Shown in pieces: positions 26,061 through 34,500 of a stretch of 64,000 nt of DNA. Every line of letters starts with the position of its first letter. Positions within the stretch are counted from its first letter, which is position 1. The DNA is from Thalassospira sp. MCCC 1A03138 (GTDB lineage: Bacteria > Pseudomonadota > Alphaproteobacteria > Rhodospirillales > Thalassospiraceae): NCBI RefSeq assembly GCF_002115785.1, contig NZ_JFJY01000014.1, positions 29,391 through 93,390 on the forward strand, written 5' to 3'. The notes under the pieces were generated by a model. It was not told the DNA's origin and did not search any database. It saw only the letters and a program-made list of their open reading frames with translations. The translations under genes and the position numbers were made by a program.

Positions 26061-27392
26061 ATGACAGCCACCACGAAAATCAGCCGGCCGAACGATCTTT
26101 CGGCATTCTGGATGCCGTTTACGGCGAACCGCCAGTTCAAGCAGGCCCCCCGCATGCTTGTCAGCGCGGAAGGTATGTATTACCAGACCGATGACAACCG
26201 CCAGATTCTGGACGGTACTGCCGGGCTTTGGTGCTGCAACGCCGGTCACAAGCGTCCCAGGATCGTCGAGGCGGTCAAGGCACAGATGGACGAACTGGAT
26301 TATGCCCCGGCATTCCAGATGGGCCATCCCAAGGCGTTCGAGCTTGCCAGCCGTCTGGCGCAGCTTATGCCGGGCGATCTGAACCATGTTTTTTATACCA
26401 ATTCCGGTTCTGAATCGGTTGAGACCGCGCTTAAAATCGCGATTGCCTATCACCGGGCACGCGGGGACGGGCAGCGGACCCGTTTGATCGGTCGTGAACG
26501 TGGCTATCACGGTGTCAATTTCGGCGGTATTTCGGTTGGTGGTATTTCGGGCAACCGCAAGACCTTTGGCCAGATGCTGGGTGGGGTTGACCATATCCGT
26601 CACACCTATCTGCCTGACGAAAACGGCGTTACCCGCGGCCAGCCGGAACATGGTGCGTTTCTGGCCGATGATCTGGAACGTATTTGCGCGCTTCATGATC
26701 CGTCGACCATAGCGGCCGTTATTGTCGAGCCGGTTGCAGGGTCGACCGGTGTTCTGATCCCGCCAAAGGGCTATCTGGAACGACTGCGCGAGATATGCAC
26801 CAAGCATGGCATTCTTCTGATCTTTGATGAAGTCATTACCGGTTTTGGTCGCCTTGGCGCCCCGTTTGCGGTGGATTATTTCGGTGTTCAGCCAGATCTG
26901 GTGACGACTGCAAAGGGGCTTACCAACGGCACGATCCCCATGGGGGCGGTTTTCGCCACTGACGACATCCATGACACGTTCATGACCGGTCCGGAAAACA
27001 TGATCGAGCTGTTCCATGGTTATACCTATTCGGGCAACCCGGTTGCCTGTGCGGCGGGCCTCGCGACGCTTGAGACCTATGAGGAAGAAGGCCTTTACAC
27101 CAAGGGGCAGGAACTTGGCCAATATTGGGAAGATGCGGTTCACAGCCTGATTGATCTGCCGAAGGTCAAGGATATCCGCAACCTTGGTCTGATCGGTGCG
27201 ATCGAACTTGAAAGCATCGAAGGCTTCCCGACCAAGCGGGCCTTTAGTGCATTCCTCAAGGCGTTCGAGAAGGGCATCCTGATCCGCACCACGGGCGATA
27301 TCATTGCGCTTTCACCGCCGCTGATCATTGAAAAATCTCATATCGATCAGCTGTTTGGCACGCTGCGCGAAGTGTTGAAGGAAATTGACTAA
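26061..27392 (+). CDS. Beta-alanine/omega-amino acid:pyruvate transaminase (class III)
   Basis: PLP aminotransferase of 443 residues. The PLP lysine is Lys285 in TTAKGLTNG, Asp256 in IFDEVITGFGR contacts the pyridine nitrogen, and Trp18 in AFWMPFTANRQFK with GLWCCNAGH near 55 forms the beta-alanine transaminase substrate pocket. It converts beta-alanine (or beta-aminoisobutyrate) plus pyruvate to malonate semialdehyde (or methylmalonate semialdehyde) plus alanine, the last listed step of the pathway. The start at 26061 has GGGAGA nine bases upstream. The frame extends 20 codons further but with a poorer site. It is followed by beta-ureidopropionase. Confidence 0.92.
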   Translation: MTATTKISRPNDLSAFWMPFTANRQFKQAPRMLVSAEGMYYQTDDNRQILDGTAGLWCCNAGHKRPRIVEAVKAQMDELDYAPAFQMGHPKAFELASRLAQLMPGDLNHVFYTNSGSESVETALKIAIAYHRARGDGQRTRLIGRERGYHGVNFGGISVGGISGNRKTFGQMLGGVDHIRHTYLPDENGVTRGQPEHGAFLADDLERICALHDPSTIAAVIVEPVAGSTGVLIPPKGYLERLREICTKHGILLIFDEVITGFGRLGAPFAVDYFGVQPDLVTTAKGLTNGTIPMGAVFATDDIHDTFMTGPENMIELFHGYTYSGNPVACAAGLATLETYEEEGLYTKGQELGQYWEDAVHSLIDLPKVKDIRNLGLIGAIELESIEGFPTKRAFSAFLKAFEKGILIRTTGDIIALSPPLIIEKSHIDQLFGTLREVLKEID

Positions 27393-27404
27393 GAACTGAT
27401 TTCA

Positions 27405-27440
27405 ACCCTGTCCCATTGCGGGCAGGGTGGGCGAAAGCCC
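27405..27440 (+). other. Two adjacent intercistronic hairpins
   Basis: ACCCTG-CCC pairs with GGG-CAGGGT (27405-27428), with one bulge. It abuts GGGC-GAAA-GCCC (27429-27440), a perfect stem closed by a GNRA tetraloop. They sit in the 180-nt space between transaminase and beta-ureidopropionase and could stack coaxially. No T run follows, so they are not a simple terminator. Confidence 0.5.
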
Positions 27441-27571
27441 GAAGGAGACGTTACGTTTCACGATTTTCCGGTTTGCGTCCCATCATGGGAATTGGGGGCG
27501 CAGACCGCACCAAGCCACAAGATCGGCAAAAGCCGACACATGGCATATATCAGATCAAGGAGGTATCTCGG

Positions 27572-28438
27572 ATGTCTATGCTGAGAGGCGGACTGATTCA
27601 GATGAGCCTTAAAGGTTCAACCGAACAGTCGCCAGACGAAATTCGTCAAGCCATGATCGACGCGCATCTGCCCTATATCGAAGAGGCAGGGCGGCAGGGC
27701 GTGCAGGTTTTGTGTTTTCAGGAAGTTTTCACACAACCCTATTTCTGCCCCAGCCAGGACAGGAAATGGTATGACGCGGCCGAAGAAATCCCGAACGGCC
27801 CGACCACGCAGTTGATGTGCGAACTGGCCAAGAAACACAAGATGGTCATCGTCGTTCCGATCTACGAGCAGGAAATTACCGGTGTGTATTACAACGCCGC
27901 CGCCGTGATTGATGCCGACGGGACCTATCTTGGCAAATATCGCAAAACCCATATCCCGCAGGTTGCCGGTTTCTGGGAGAAGTTTTTCTTCAAGCCCGGC
28001 GTTTCGGACTGGCCGGTGTTTGATACCCAATATTGCAAGCTTGGCGTTTATATCTGCTATGACCGACACTTTCCGGAAGGCTGGCGTGCGCTGGCGTTAA
28101 ATGGGGCGGAATATATCGTCAATCCGTCGGCAACGGTGGCCGGGCTTTCTGAACATCTGTGGAAGCTGGAACAACCCGCATCGGCAGTTGCCAACGGATG
28201 TTATATCGGGGCGATCAACCGGGTTGGCCGGGAAATGCCGTGGAACATTGGCGAGTTTTACGGCCAGAGCTATTTTGTCAATCCGCGTGGCGTGATTGAA
28301 AAGGAAGCATCGCGCGATCAGGACGAACTGATCGTGCATGACATGGATATGTCCATGGTACGTGAAGTGCGGAACACATGGCAGTTTTTCCGCGATCGTC
28401 GGCCTTCGACCTATACCCGCCTGACCGACGGCAACTGA
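27572..28438 (+). CDS. Beta-ureidopropionase, carbon-nitrogen hydrolase (nitrilase) type
   Basis: Cysteine hydrolase of 288 residues. The catalytic triad is visible as Glu51 (CFQEVF), Lys125 (GKYRKTHIP) and Cys162 (YICYDRHFPEGWR). The wording FTQPYFCPSQDRKWYD and NVG-like INRVGREMPW matches bacterial and eukaryotic beta-ureidopropionases. It hydrolyses N-carbamoyl-beta-alanine or N-carbamoyl-beta-aminoisobutyrate to the beta-amino acid. The start at 27572 is fixed by AAGGAGG at 27557, although the frame is open from 27416. It duplicates the function predicted for the unrelated M20 enzyme at 22719. Confidence 0.92.
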   Translation: MSMLRGGLIQMSLKGSTEQSPDEIRQAMIDAHLPYIEEAGRQGVQVLCFQEVFTQPYFCPSQDRKWYDAAEEIPNGPTTQLMCELAKKHKMVIVVPIYEQEITGVYYNAAAVIDADGTYLGKYRKTHIPQVAGFWEKFFFKPGVSDWPVFDTQYCKLGVYICYDRHFPEGWRALALNGAEYIVNPSATVAGLSEHLWKLEQPASAVANGCYIGAINRVGREMPWNIGEFYGQSYFVNPRGVIEKEASRDQDELIVHDMDMSMVREVRNTWQFFRDRRPSTYTRLTDGN

Positions 28439-28443
28439 GATTT

Positions 28444-28482
28444 AACGGCGAACGGAGTACGTGTCCCGCTCGCCGTTTTGCT
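28444..28482 (+). terminator. Terminator or attenuator after beta-ureidopropionase
   Basis: AACGGCGA (28444-28451) pairs with TCGCCGTT (28470-28477), followed by TTGCTTT. A smaller inner pairing is possible. It would separate or attenuate transcription into the ABC transporter genes. Confidence 0.6.
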
Positions 28483-28597
28483 TTGACCGACATTTTATAT
28501 TCCGGCGCCAAATGACCGGACAAAAGACAAGTCGGCAAGGTTCAGGGCAACGACCCTGAGGGAGGCTTTAGAGAGACATTCGATCAGGGGATACCCC

Positions 28598-29425
28598 ATG
28601 ACGTTAAAAGCAGTCGTCAATAATGTGGCGCAAATGCCCGCATCCGCCGACGCAGTTGTTGATATTCAAAAACTGTCGTTGACCTTTCAAACCGCTGACG
28701 GGCCGGTCTATGCCCTGTCTGATGTTGATCTGAAAATCGAACGCGGCGAGTTCGTTTCCTTTATCGGCCCGTCGGGCTGTGGCAAGACCACGCTGTTACG
28801 CGTGATTGCGGATCTGGAAAAGGCCACGGGTGGCGATATTTCGATCAATGGCGTTTCCCCGCAGGAAGCGCGTGAAAATCGTGCTTATGGCTATGTGTTT
28901 CAGGCACCGGCATTGCTGCCGTGGCGTTCGATTGAACGCAACGTGACCCTGCCGCTGGAAATTATGGAAATTTCCCGTGAAGAACGCATCAAGCGGGGGC
29001 ACGAGGCACTTAAACTTGTCGAACTGAACGGGTTTGAAAAGAAATTCCCGTGGCAACTTTCGGGCGGGATGCAGCAACGTGCATCAATTGCGCGTGCGCT
29101 GAGCTTCGATGCCGATCTGCTTCTGATGGATGAGCCGTTCGGGGCGCTGGATGAAATTGTTCGTGATCATCTGAACGAACAGCTTTTGAAATTGTGGGCG
29201 CGGACCAACAAGACGGTCGCGTTTGTGACCCATTCGATCCCCGAGGCGGTTTACCTGTCGACCAAGATCGTTGTGATGTCGCCAAGGCCAGGCCGGATCA
29301 TTGATGTGATCAAAACCGATTTTCCGAAGGATCGCGGCCTCGATATCCGCGAAACCCCGGAATTCCTGGAAGTAGCCCATCGTGTGCGTGAAGGGCTGCG
29401 GGCAGGGCACAGCTATGACGAGTAA
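28598..29425 (+). CDS. ABC transporter ATPase (NrtD/TauB-like), pyrimidine-island importer
   Basis: ATPase of 275 residues: Walker A GPSGCGKTT near residue 65, Q-loop VFQAPALLPW, signature LSGGMQQRASIARA, Walker B LLLMDEPFGALDEI and an H-loop FVTHSIPEAVYLS. This is the TauB/SsuB/NrtD/ThiZ-type ATPase. It is first of four importer genes, and its stop lies 8 bp inside the next start. The importer sits between beta-ureidopropionase and dihydropyrimidinase, so uptake of a pyrimidine, dihydropyrimidine or ureido compound is inferred from context only. Confidence 0.9.
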   Translation: MTLKAVVNNVAQMPASADAVVDIQKLSLTFQTADGPVYALSDVDLKIERGEFVSFIGPSGCGKTTLLRVIADLEKATGGDISINGVSPQEARENRAYGYVFQAPALLPWRSIERNVTLPLEIMEISREERIKRGHEALKLVELNGFEKKFPWQLSGGMQQRASIARALSFDADLLLMDEPFGALDEIVRDHLNEQLLKLWARTNKTVAFVTHSIPEAVYLSTKIVVMSPRPGRIIDVIKTDFPKDRGLDIRETPEFLEVAHRVREGLRAGHSYDE

Positions 29426-30344
29426 TGCCGCAACGATGAATGGTGCAATCGGCGATGCGTCGCTTTGGTCGCGCCTGATGTCCGGGCAGGCTGGCCCGGT
29501 GACGGTGGTTCTGATTGCGCTGTTTGTCATCTGGTATGTAGGGGCGGTGTTCATGAACGCGCCGACCCAGATTGATCGCTATAACCGCGCCGGCGAAACC
29601 TGGACAACGACGCGCTTGATCGAAGATACGCTGGCACAGGAACGGCCGATCCTTCCTGCCCCCCATCAGGTCGCGCAGGAAATGTATAAAACCATTTTTG
29701 CGACTTCGATCACGTCCAAACGGTCGCTGGTTTACCACACATGGGTGACGCTTTCATCGACCCTGCTGGGATTTGTGATCGGTACAGCACTTGGCATTTT
29801 TCTGGCGGTCGGGATCGTTCATGTGGTGACACTTGAAAAAAGCCTGATGCCGTGGGTGATTTCATCCCAGACCATTCCGATTCTTGCCATTGCCCCTATG
29901 ATCGTCGTTGTGCTCGGCGCGATTGGACTTAAGGGACTGATGCCAAAGGCAATCATTTCGACCTATCTGTGTTTCTTCCCGGTGACGATCAGCATGGTCA
30001 AGGGCATGCGTTCGCCGCAGGTGATCCAGCTTGATCTGATGCGGACCTACAATGCATCGAAATGGCAGACTTTCTGGTCGCTTCGCCTGCCATCGGCGAT
30101 GCCTTACCTGTTTGCCAGTCTGAAGGTTGCGATTGCGATCAGTCTGGTGGGGGCAATTGTCGGTGAATTGCCGACGGGGGCGCAGGCTGGGTTGGGCGCG
30201 CGTCTTCTGGCCGGGTCGTATTACGGGCAAACCATCCAGATCTGGTCGGCATTGCTGACCGCGGCCCTTGTTGCCGCGATCATGGTGGTGATGGTTGGAT
30301 GGTGTGAACGTCGTGTACTTGCCAGAATGGGAGTACGCGGATGA
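29415..30344 (+). CDS. ABC transporter permease 1 of pyrimidine-island importer
   Basis: Inner-membrane permease of 309 residues in the BPD_transp_1/TauC-like family, with about six helices. The EAA-like loop is QLDLMRTYNASKWQTFWSLRLPSAMPYLFASLKVA near residue 205. An N-terminal helix and a long periplasmic loop (about residues 40-105) precede the transport domain. The ATG at 29415 overlaps the ATPase stop by 11 bp. It pairs with the next, different permease in what looks like a heterodimer. Confidence 0.88.
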   Translation: MTSNAATMNGAIGDASLWSRLMSGQAGPVTVVLIALFVIWYVGAVFMNAPTQIDRYNRAGETWTTTRLIEDTLAQERPILPAPHQVAQEMYKTIFATSITSKRSLVYHTWVTLSSTLLGFVIGTALGIFLAVGIVHVVTLEKSLMPWVISSQTIPILAIAPMIVVVLGAIGLKGLMPKAIISTYLCFFPVTISMVKGMRSPQVIQLDLMRTYNASKWQTFWSLRLPSAMPYLFASLKVAIAISLVGAIVGELPTGAQAGLGARLLAGSYYGQTIQIWSALLTAALVAAIMVVMVGWCERRVLARMGVRG

Positions 30345-31498
30345 CCACTATCAAACTTGATAAATTCTGTCTGGTTGCAGCAATCGCGGCTTTGCTGGCT
30401 TTGATCTTTCCGCTGAGCGGGGTTGATCCGGAAAGCGGCAAACAGATCGCCTTTGTTAGCGACATTTCCGGTATTGCGGTGGCGATGGCACTATGCGTGA
30501 TTGCCGGTGCTGCATTTACGTGGCTTGGTGTGGGGCACATTCAGTATGCGGCGATCATACTTGTGGTGGCGGTGTTTGGTTGCTGGCAGGCGATAGCAGC
30601 GCTTTATGATTATGGTATTGCCGGTCATGCTGGAACCGGGTTCTGGTTGTTTATCCTATCGCTTTGGGCGTTTGTCTGGCGGGGGATTGATGTGGTTGCG
30701 CGTTATCGCAGCCTTGAAATGGCGAAACAGCAATCAGCCAATATTCTGGTGCCGATCGCGTTTGGCGTCTGGTTGCTGTTCCTTTGGGAAGTGATCGTGG
30801 CTGGTTTTGGAGTGCCGCAGGTTTTGCTGCCTGCGCCAAGTGCCATTGGGCTTCGTTTCATCAGTTCGACCGACATTCTGGCTGCCGATTTCCAACAGAC
30901 CTTCATCAAGGCCGTTATCAGCGGTTATGTGATTGGCTGCGGCAGTGCCTTTATCGTTGCGATTGCGGTGGATCGGGTGCCGTTCCTGAAACGGGGGCTT
31001 CTGCCGCTGGGCAATATGGTGTCTGCCCTGCCGATCATCGGTGTGGCGCCGATCATGGTGATGTGGTTCGGGTTTGACTGGCAGTCGAAGGCGGCGGTGA
31101 TTGTGATCATGACCTTCTTCCCGATGCTGGTAAATACCGTGACCGGGTTGAATGCTGCAGGCGCGCTTGAGAAGGACCTGATGGCAACTTATGCGTCGGG
31201 TTACTGGTCTACCCTGTTCCGGTTACGGTTGCCGGCTGCAATGCCGTTTGTCTTTAACGCACTTAAAATCAACTCCACGCTGGCACTGATTGGTGCCATC
31301 GTTGCCGAATTTTTCGGTACCCCGATCGTTGGCATGGGTTTCCGTATCTCGACCGAAGTCGGGCGGATGAATGTCGATATGGTCTGGGCGGAAATTGCAT
31401 TGGCGGCCCTGGCGGGGACCGCCTTTTACGGAGCTGTGGCCTACGTCGAAAGAAAGGCGACGTCATGGCATCCGTCATTTCGGGTACGTCGCCATTAA
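30341..31498 (+). CDS. ABC transporter permease 2 of pyrimidine-island importer
   Basis: Larger permease of 385 residues. The first about 120 residues form four extra hydrophobic segments not needed for a TauC-type permease. A transport domain follows with the EAA loop EKDLMATYASGYWSTLFRLRLPAAMPFVFNALKI near residue 280. Its ATG overlaps the stop of permease 1. The two permeases differ in sequence and length, so the channel is probably a heterodimer served by a homodimer of the single ATPase. Confidence 0.86.
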   Translation: MTTIKLDKFCLVAAIAALLALIFPLSGVDPESGKQIAFVSDISGIAVAMALCVIAGAAFTWLGVGHIQYAAIILVVAVFGCWQAIAALYDYGIAGHAGTGFWLFILSLWAFVWRGIDVVARYRSLEMAKQQSANILVPIAFGVWLLFLWEVIVAGFGVPQVLLPAPSAIGLRFISSTDILAADFQQTFIKAVISGYVIGCGSAFIVAIAVDRVPFLKRGLLPLGNMVSALPIIGVAPIMVMWFGFDWQSKAAVIVIMTFFPMLVNTVTGLNAAGALEKDLMATYASGYWSTLFRLRLPAAMPFVFNALKINSTLALIGAIVAEFFGTPIVGMGFRISTEVGRMNVDMVWAEIALAALAGTAFYGAVAYVERKATSWHPSFRVRRH

Positions 31499-31557
31499 AG
31501 GCATCAAAAGACGGCCCGTCGGGAGGACTTGACAATAACCTGAGGAGACATCGACGA

Positions 31558-32544
31558 ATGAAGAAAGTATTTGCGACTGCGTTAGGGTTAAGTGTCGGTT
31601 TGACATCGCTCTCGGCGATGGCGGCGGACGAAGTCACCCTGCAGCTTAAATGGGTAACCCAGGCACAGTTCGCCGGTTACTATGTGGCGCAGGACAAAGG
31701 GTTCTATGAAGAAGCCGGTCTTGACGTCACGATCAATCCGGGCGGTCCGGACATTGCCCCGCCACAGGTTATTGCCGGTGGTGGTGCCGATGTGATTGTC
31801 GACTGGATGCCATCCGCACTGGCATCGCGAGAAAAGGGTGTTGCGTTGGTAAACATTGCGCAGCCCTTTGCCAAGTCGGGCATGATGCTGACCTGCCTTA
31901 AGGAAACCGGTGTTGAAAGCCCGGATGATTTCCCGGGCCGCACGCTTGGTGTCTGGTTCTTTGGCAACGAATATCCTTTCCTGAGCTGGATGTCGAAGCT
32001 TGGTATTCCGACCGATGGCGGGGAAAAAGGCGTTACGGTTCTTAAGCAGGGCTTCAACGTTGATCCGCTGCTGCAAAAGCAGGCCGATTGCATTTCGACC
32101 ATGACCTATAACGAATACTGGCAGGTTATCGATGCCGGTATCACTGAAGATCAGCTTAAGGTCTTCAAATACGAAGATCAGGGTGTCGCGACCCTTGAAG
32201 ACGGCCTTTATGTTCTTGAAGACAATCTGAAGGACGAGGCTTTCGTAGACAAGATGGGGCGCTTTGTTGCTGCGAGCATGAAGGGCTGGCAGTGGGCGAA
32301 GGAAAATCCGGAAGACGCGGCGATGATCGTTCTGGATAACGATGCAACCGGTGCCCAGACCGAAAAACATCAGATCCGCATGATGCAGGAAATCGCCAAG
32401 CTGCTGGATGACGACGGAAAGCTTGACGAAGCGGCCTATCAGCGCACCGTGGATAGCCTTCTGTCGGGCGGTTCCGATCCGGTTATCACCAAAGAGCCGG
32501 AAGGCGCATGGACCCACGCCGTTACCGACAAGGCGTCGATGTAA
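31558..32544 (+). CDS. ABC transporter binding protein, NMT1/THI5-like
   Basis: Periplasmic solute-binding protein of 328 residues. The signal peptide ends at SAMA-ADEVTL. VTLQLKWVTQAQFAGYYVAQDKGFYEEAGLDVTI is the hallmark of NMT1/THI5-like proteins, which include the ThiY pyrimidine-precursor binder. QADCISTMTYNEYWQVIDAGI fits the ligand-binding lobe. That family plus its place in a pyrimidine cluster makes a pyrimidine-like ligand likely, but this is not proven. The start at 31558 has GAGGAG upstream. A strong hairpin follows the stop and may protect or raise this message. Confidence 0.88.
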   Translation: MKKVFATALGLSVGLTSLSAMAADEVTLQLKWVTQAQFAGYYVAQDKGFYEEAGLDVTINPGGPDIAPPQVIAGGGADVIVDWMPSALASREKGVALVNIAQPFAKSGMMLTCLKETGVESPDDFPGRTLGVWFFGNEYPFLSWMSKLGIPTDGGEKGVTVLKQGFNVDPLLQKQADCISTMTYNEYWQVIDAGITEDQLKVFKYEDQGVATLEDGLYVLEDNLKDEAFVDKMGRFVAASMKGWQWAKENPEDAAMIVLDNDATGAQTEKHQIRMMQEIAKLLDDDGKLDEAAYQRTVDSLLSGGSDPVITKEPEGAWTHAVTDKASM

Positions 32545-32553
32545 CGATCCGAT

Positions 32554-32584
32554 CCCCCGGCAGGTGCAACAAACCTGCCGGGGG
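32554..32584 (+). other. Stable intercistronic hairpin after the binding-protein gene
   Basis: CCCCCGGCAGGT pairs perfectly with ACCTGCCGGGGG around a seven-base loop, 10 nt after the binding-protein stop and 97 nt before dihydropyrimidinase. No T run follows. Such hairpins can protect a 3' end and raise binding-protein output over its neighbours. Confidence 0.7.
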
Positions 32585-32680
32585 ACAAACCATCTGACGA
32601 AACTGAAATCGGGCAGGGATGCCGGGGCTTTCCCGCAACTTTCCGGACCCTACGACAGACTGACAGACAAGGAGCCACCC

Positions 32681-34132
32681 ATGTCCATGGTTATTCGTGG
32701 CGGAACAATCGTTACCGCCGATCTGACATACAAATCCGATATCCTGATTGAAAATGGCAAGATTGCCGCGATCGGTCAGAACCTGACCGGGGACAAGGTT
32801 GTTGATGCCGACGGTTGCTATGTCATGCCCGGTGGGATTGACCCGCATACGCATCTTGAAATGCCCTTTATGGGCACTTATTCCGAAGACGATTTTGAAA
32901 GCGGTACCAAGGCGGCGGTTGCCGGTGGTACGACGATGGTTGTCGATTTCTGCCTGCCGGCACCCAATCAGTCGCTGCTTGAAGCGCTTCAGGCGTGGGA
33001 CAACAAATCGACCAAGGCGGTTTGCGATTATTCGTTCCACATGGCGGTCACCTGGTGGAGCGAGCAGGTCTTTGACGAGATGAAAATCGTTGTCGAGGAG
33101 AAGGGTATCAACACCTTCAAACATTTCATGGCCTATAAGGGCGCGTTGATGGTTGATGACGACGAAATGTTCGCATCTTTCTCGCGCTGTTCGGAACTGG
33201 GCGCGATGCCATTGGTGCATGCTGAAAACGGCGATGTGGTTGCAACCCTTCAGCAACGCCTGCTTGATGCAGGCAATAACGGGCCCGAGGCACATGCCTA
33301 TTCCCGGCCTGTCGATGTCGAGGGCGAGGCGTGCAACCGTGCGATCATGATTGCCGATATGGCCAATGTGCCGCTTTATATCGTGCATGTGTCCTGTGAA
33401 CCGGCACACGAAGCCATTCGCCGCGCGCGAGCCAATGGTAAACGCGTGTTTGGCGAACCGCTGATTCAGCATCTGATTCTGGATGAAAGTGAATATGCGA
33501 ACGCGGACTGGGATCACGCGGCTCGCCGCGTAATGTCCCCGCCTTTCCGCAGCAAACTGCATCAGGATGGTCTGTGGAACGGTCTGGCATCCGGTAGCCT
33601 GCAGGTCGTTGCAACCGACCATTGTGCCTTCACAACAAAGCAGAAACGCATGGGCGTTGGTGATTTCACCAAAATCCCAAACGGGACTGGTGGTCTTGAA
33701 GACCGCATGCCATTGCTGTGGACCTATGGCGTGAATACCGGTCGTCTGACGATGAATGAATTTGTTGCCGTGACTTCGACCAATATTGCCAAAATCCTGA
33801 ATGTCTATCCGCGCAAGGGCGCAATCCTTGTCGGGGCGAATGCGGACCTTGTCGTATGGGATCCGAAGGCATCGAAAACCATCACTGCCAAACATCAGCA
33901 GTCTGCCATCGATTACAACGTATTCGAAGGACATGAAGTCACCGGTCTGCCGCGCTACACCATCAGCCGTGGCCGGATTGCTGCCGAGGAAGGCGTTGTC
34001 GTTGGCAAATGCGGTGATGGGGAGTTCGTCCCGCGCGAACCGTACCCAGCGGTCAACAAGGCGTTGTCGAAATGGAAGGAGCTCACGTCTCCGCGCAAGG
34101 TGGAACGCAGCGGAATTCCAGCGGGCGTGTAA
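32681..34132 (+). CDS. Dihydropyrimidinase (D-hydantoinase)
   Basis: Zinc amidohydrolase of 483 residues that opens dihydrouracil or dihydrothymine to the N-carbamoyl-beta-amino acid. His56 and His58 are in GGIDPHTHLEMPF, the carboxylated lysine is Lys153 in FKHFMAYKG, and further metal His are in PLVHAEN and YIVHVSCEPAHE. The catalytic Asp is in VVATDHCAF. The start at 32681 is set by AAGGAG nine bases before. The frame is open upstream into the binding-protein gene but is not coding there. It is last in the importer operon and supplies both beta-ureidopropionases. Confidence 0.94.
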   Translation: MSMVIRGGTIVTADLTYKSDILIENGKIAAIGQNLTGDKVVDADGCYVMPGGIDPHTHLEMPFMGTYSEDDFESGTKAAVAGGTTMVVDFCLPAPNQSLLEALQAWDNKSTKAVCDYSFHMAVTWWSEQVFDEMKIVVEEKGINTFKHFMAYKGALMVDDDEMFASFSRCSELGAMPLVHAENGDVVATLQQRLLDAGNNGPEAHAYSRPVDVEGEACNRAIMIADMANVPLYIVHVSCEPAHEAIRRARANGKRVFGEPLIQHLILDESEYANADWDHAARRVMSPPFRSKLHQDGLWNGLASGSLQVVATDHCAFTTKQKRMGVGDFTKIPNGTGGLEDRMPLLWTYGVNTGRLTMNEFVAVTSTNIAKILNVYPRKGAILVGANADLVVWDPKASKTITAKHQQSAIDYNVFEGHEVTGLPRYTISRGRIAAEEGVVVGKCGDGEFVPREPYPAVNKALSKWKELTSPRKVERSGIPAGV

Positions 34133-34162
34133 TTTAATCCTCTTCCAAGGGGATTTGGAAAG

Positions 34163-34184
34163 CGGGAGGCCTGAGGGCCGCCCG
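34163..34184 (+). terminator. Candidate terminator after dihydropyrimidinase
   Basis: CGGG and GGCC segments pair with GGCC and CCCG around TGAG with one mismatch, followed by TATTATT. It is moderately strong and lies just before the convergent guanidinium exporter stop. Confidence 0.5.
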
Positions 34185-34190
34185 TATTAT

Positions 34191-34481
34191 TCAGGCAGGT
34201 TGGAAAAGCTTTAGCCCGATAATTCCTGCAAAGCTAAGGGCTTCGCCAAGGACGATTATGCCAAATATCACCGCGCCAACCGCACCGATCCCGGTCCATA
34301 TCGCGTAAGCGGTGCCAAGCGGAATGCTGCGCATGGCAAAGGTCAGAAGCCAGAAGCTTCCGGCCATGGTAATCAGGGTAAAAATTGTCGGAACGGGTCT
34401 GGTAAAACCATCGGAGTATTTAAGGCCAGCAGCCCAACAAACTTCGAGAAATCCGGCCAAAAGCAATGCAATCCAAGCCAT
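34191..34481 (-). CDS. gdx: SMR family guanidinium exporter (Gdx/SugE), shortened fourth helix
   Basis: Small multidrug-resistance protein of 96 residues. It opens [26 protein letters not shown] with the essential Glu14, and its [25 protein letters not shown] block is the SugE/Gdx wording, not EmrE. These proteins export guanidinium against protons. The last helix is oddly short: after LGE the sequence is [13 protein letters not shown], about nine residues fewer than usual homologues have there, in frame with no stop. ATG 34481 is chosen because AGAGG precedes it. A guanidine-II riboswitch lies directly upstream and supports the substrate. Whether the shortened protein works is open. Confidence 0.85.
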   Translation of the reverse strand: MAWIALLLAGFLEVCWAAGLKYSDGFTRPVPTIFTLITMAGSFWLLTFAMRSIPLGTAYAIWTGIGAVGAVIFGIIVLGEALSFAGIIGLKLFQPA

Positions 34482-34500
34482 AACGGCCTCTTGGTTCAAA

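Noticed and set aside
26025..27143. 372-codon open frame antisense to the transaminase
   Set aside because: A shadow of a class III transaminase with its PLP lysine in place.
32522..33934. 470-codon open frame antisense to dihydropyrimidinase
   Set aside because: The opposite strand carries a clear dihydropyrimidinase with all metal ligands. The antisense text has no family motif and is rich in Arg, His and Gly as expected of a shadow.
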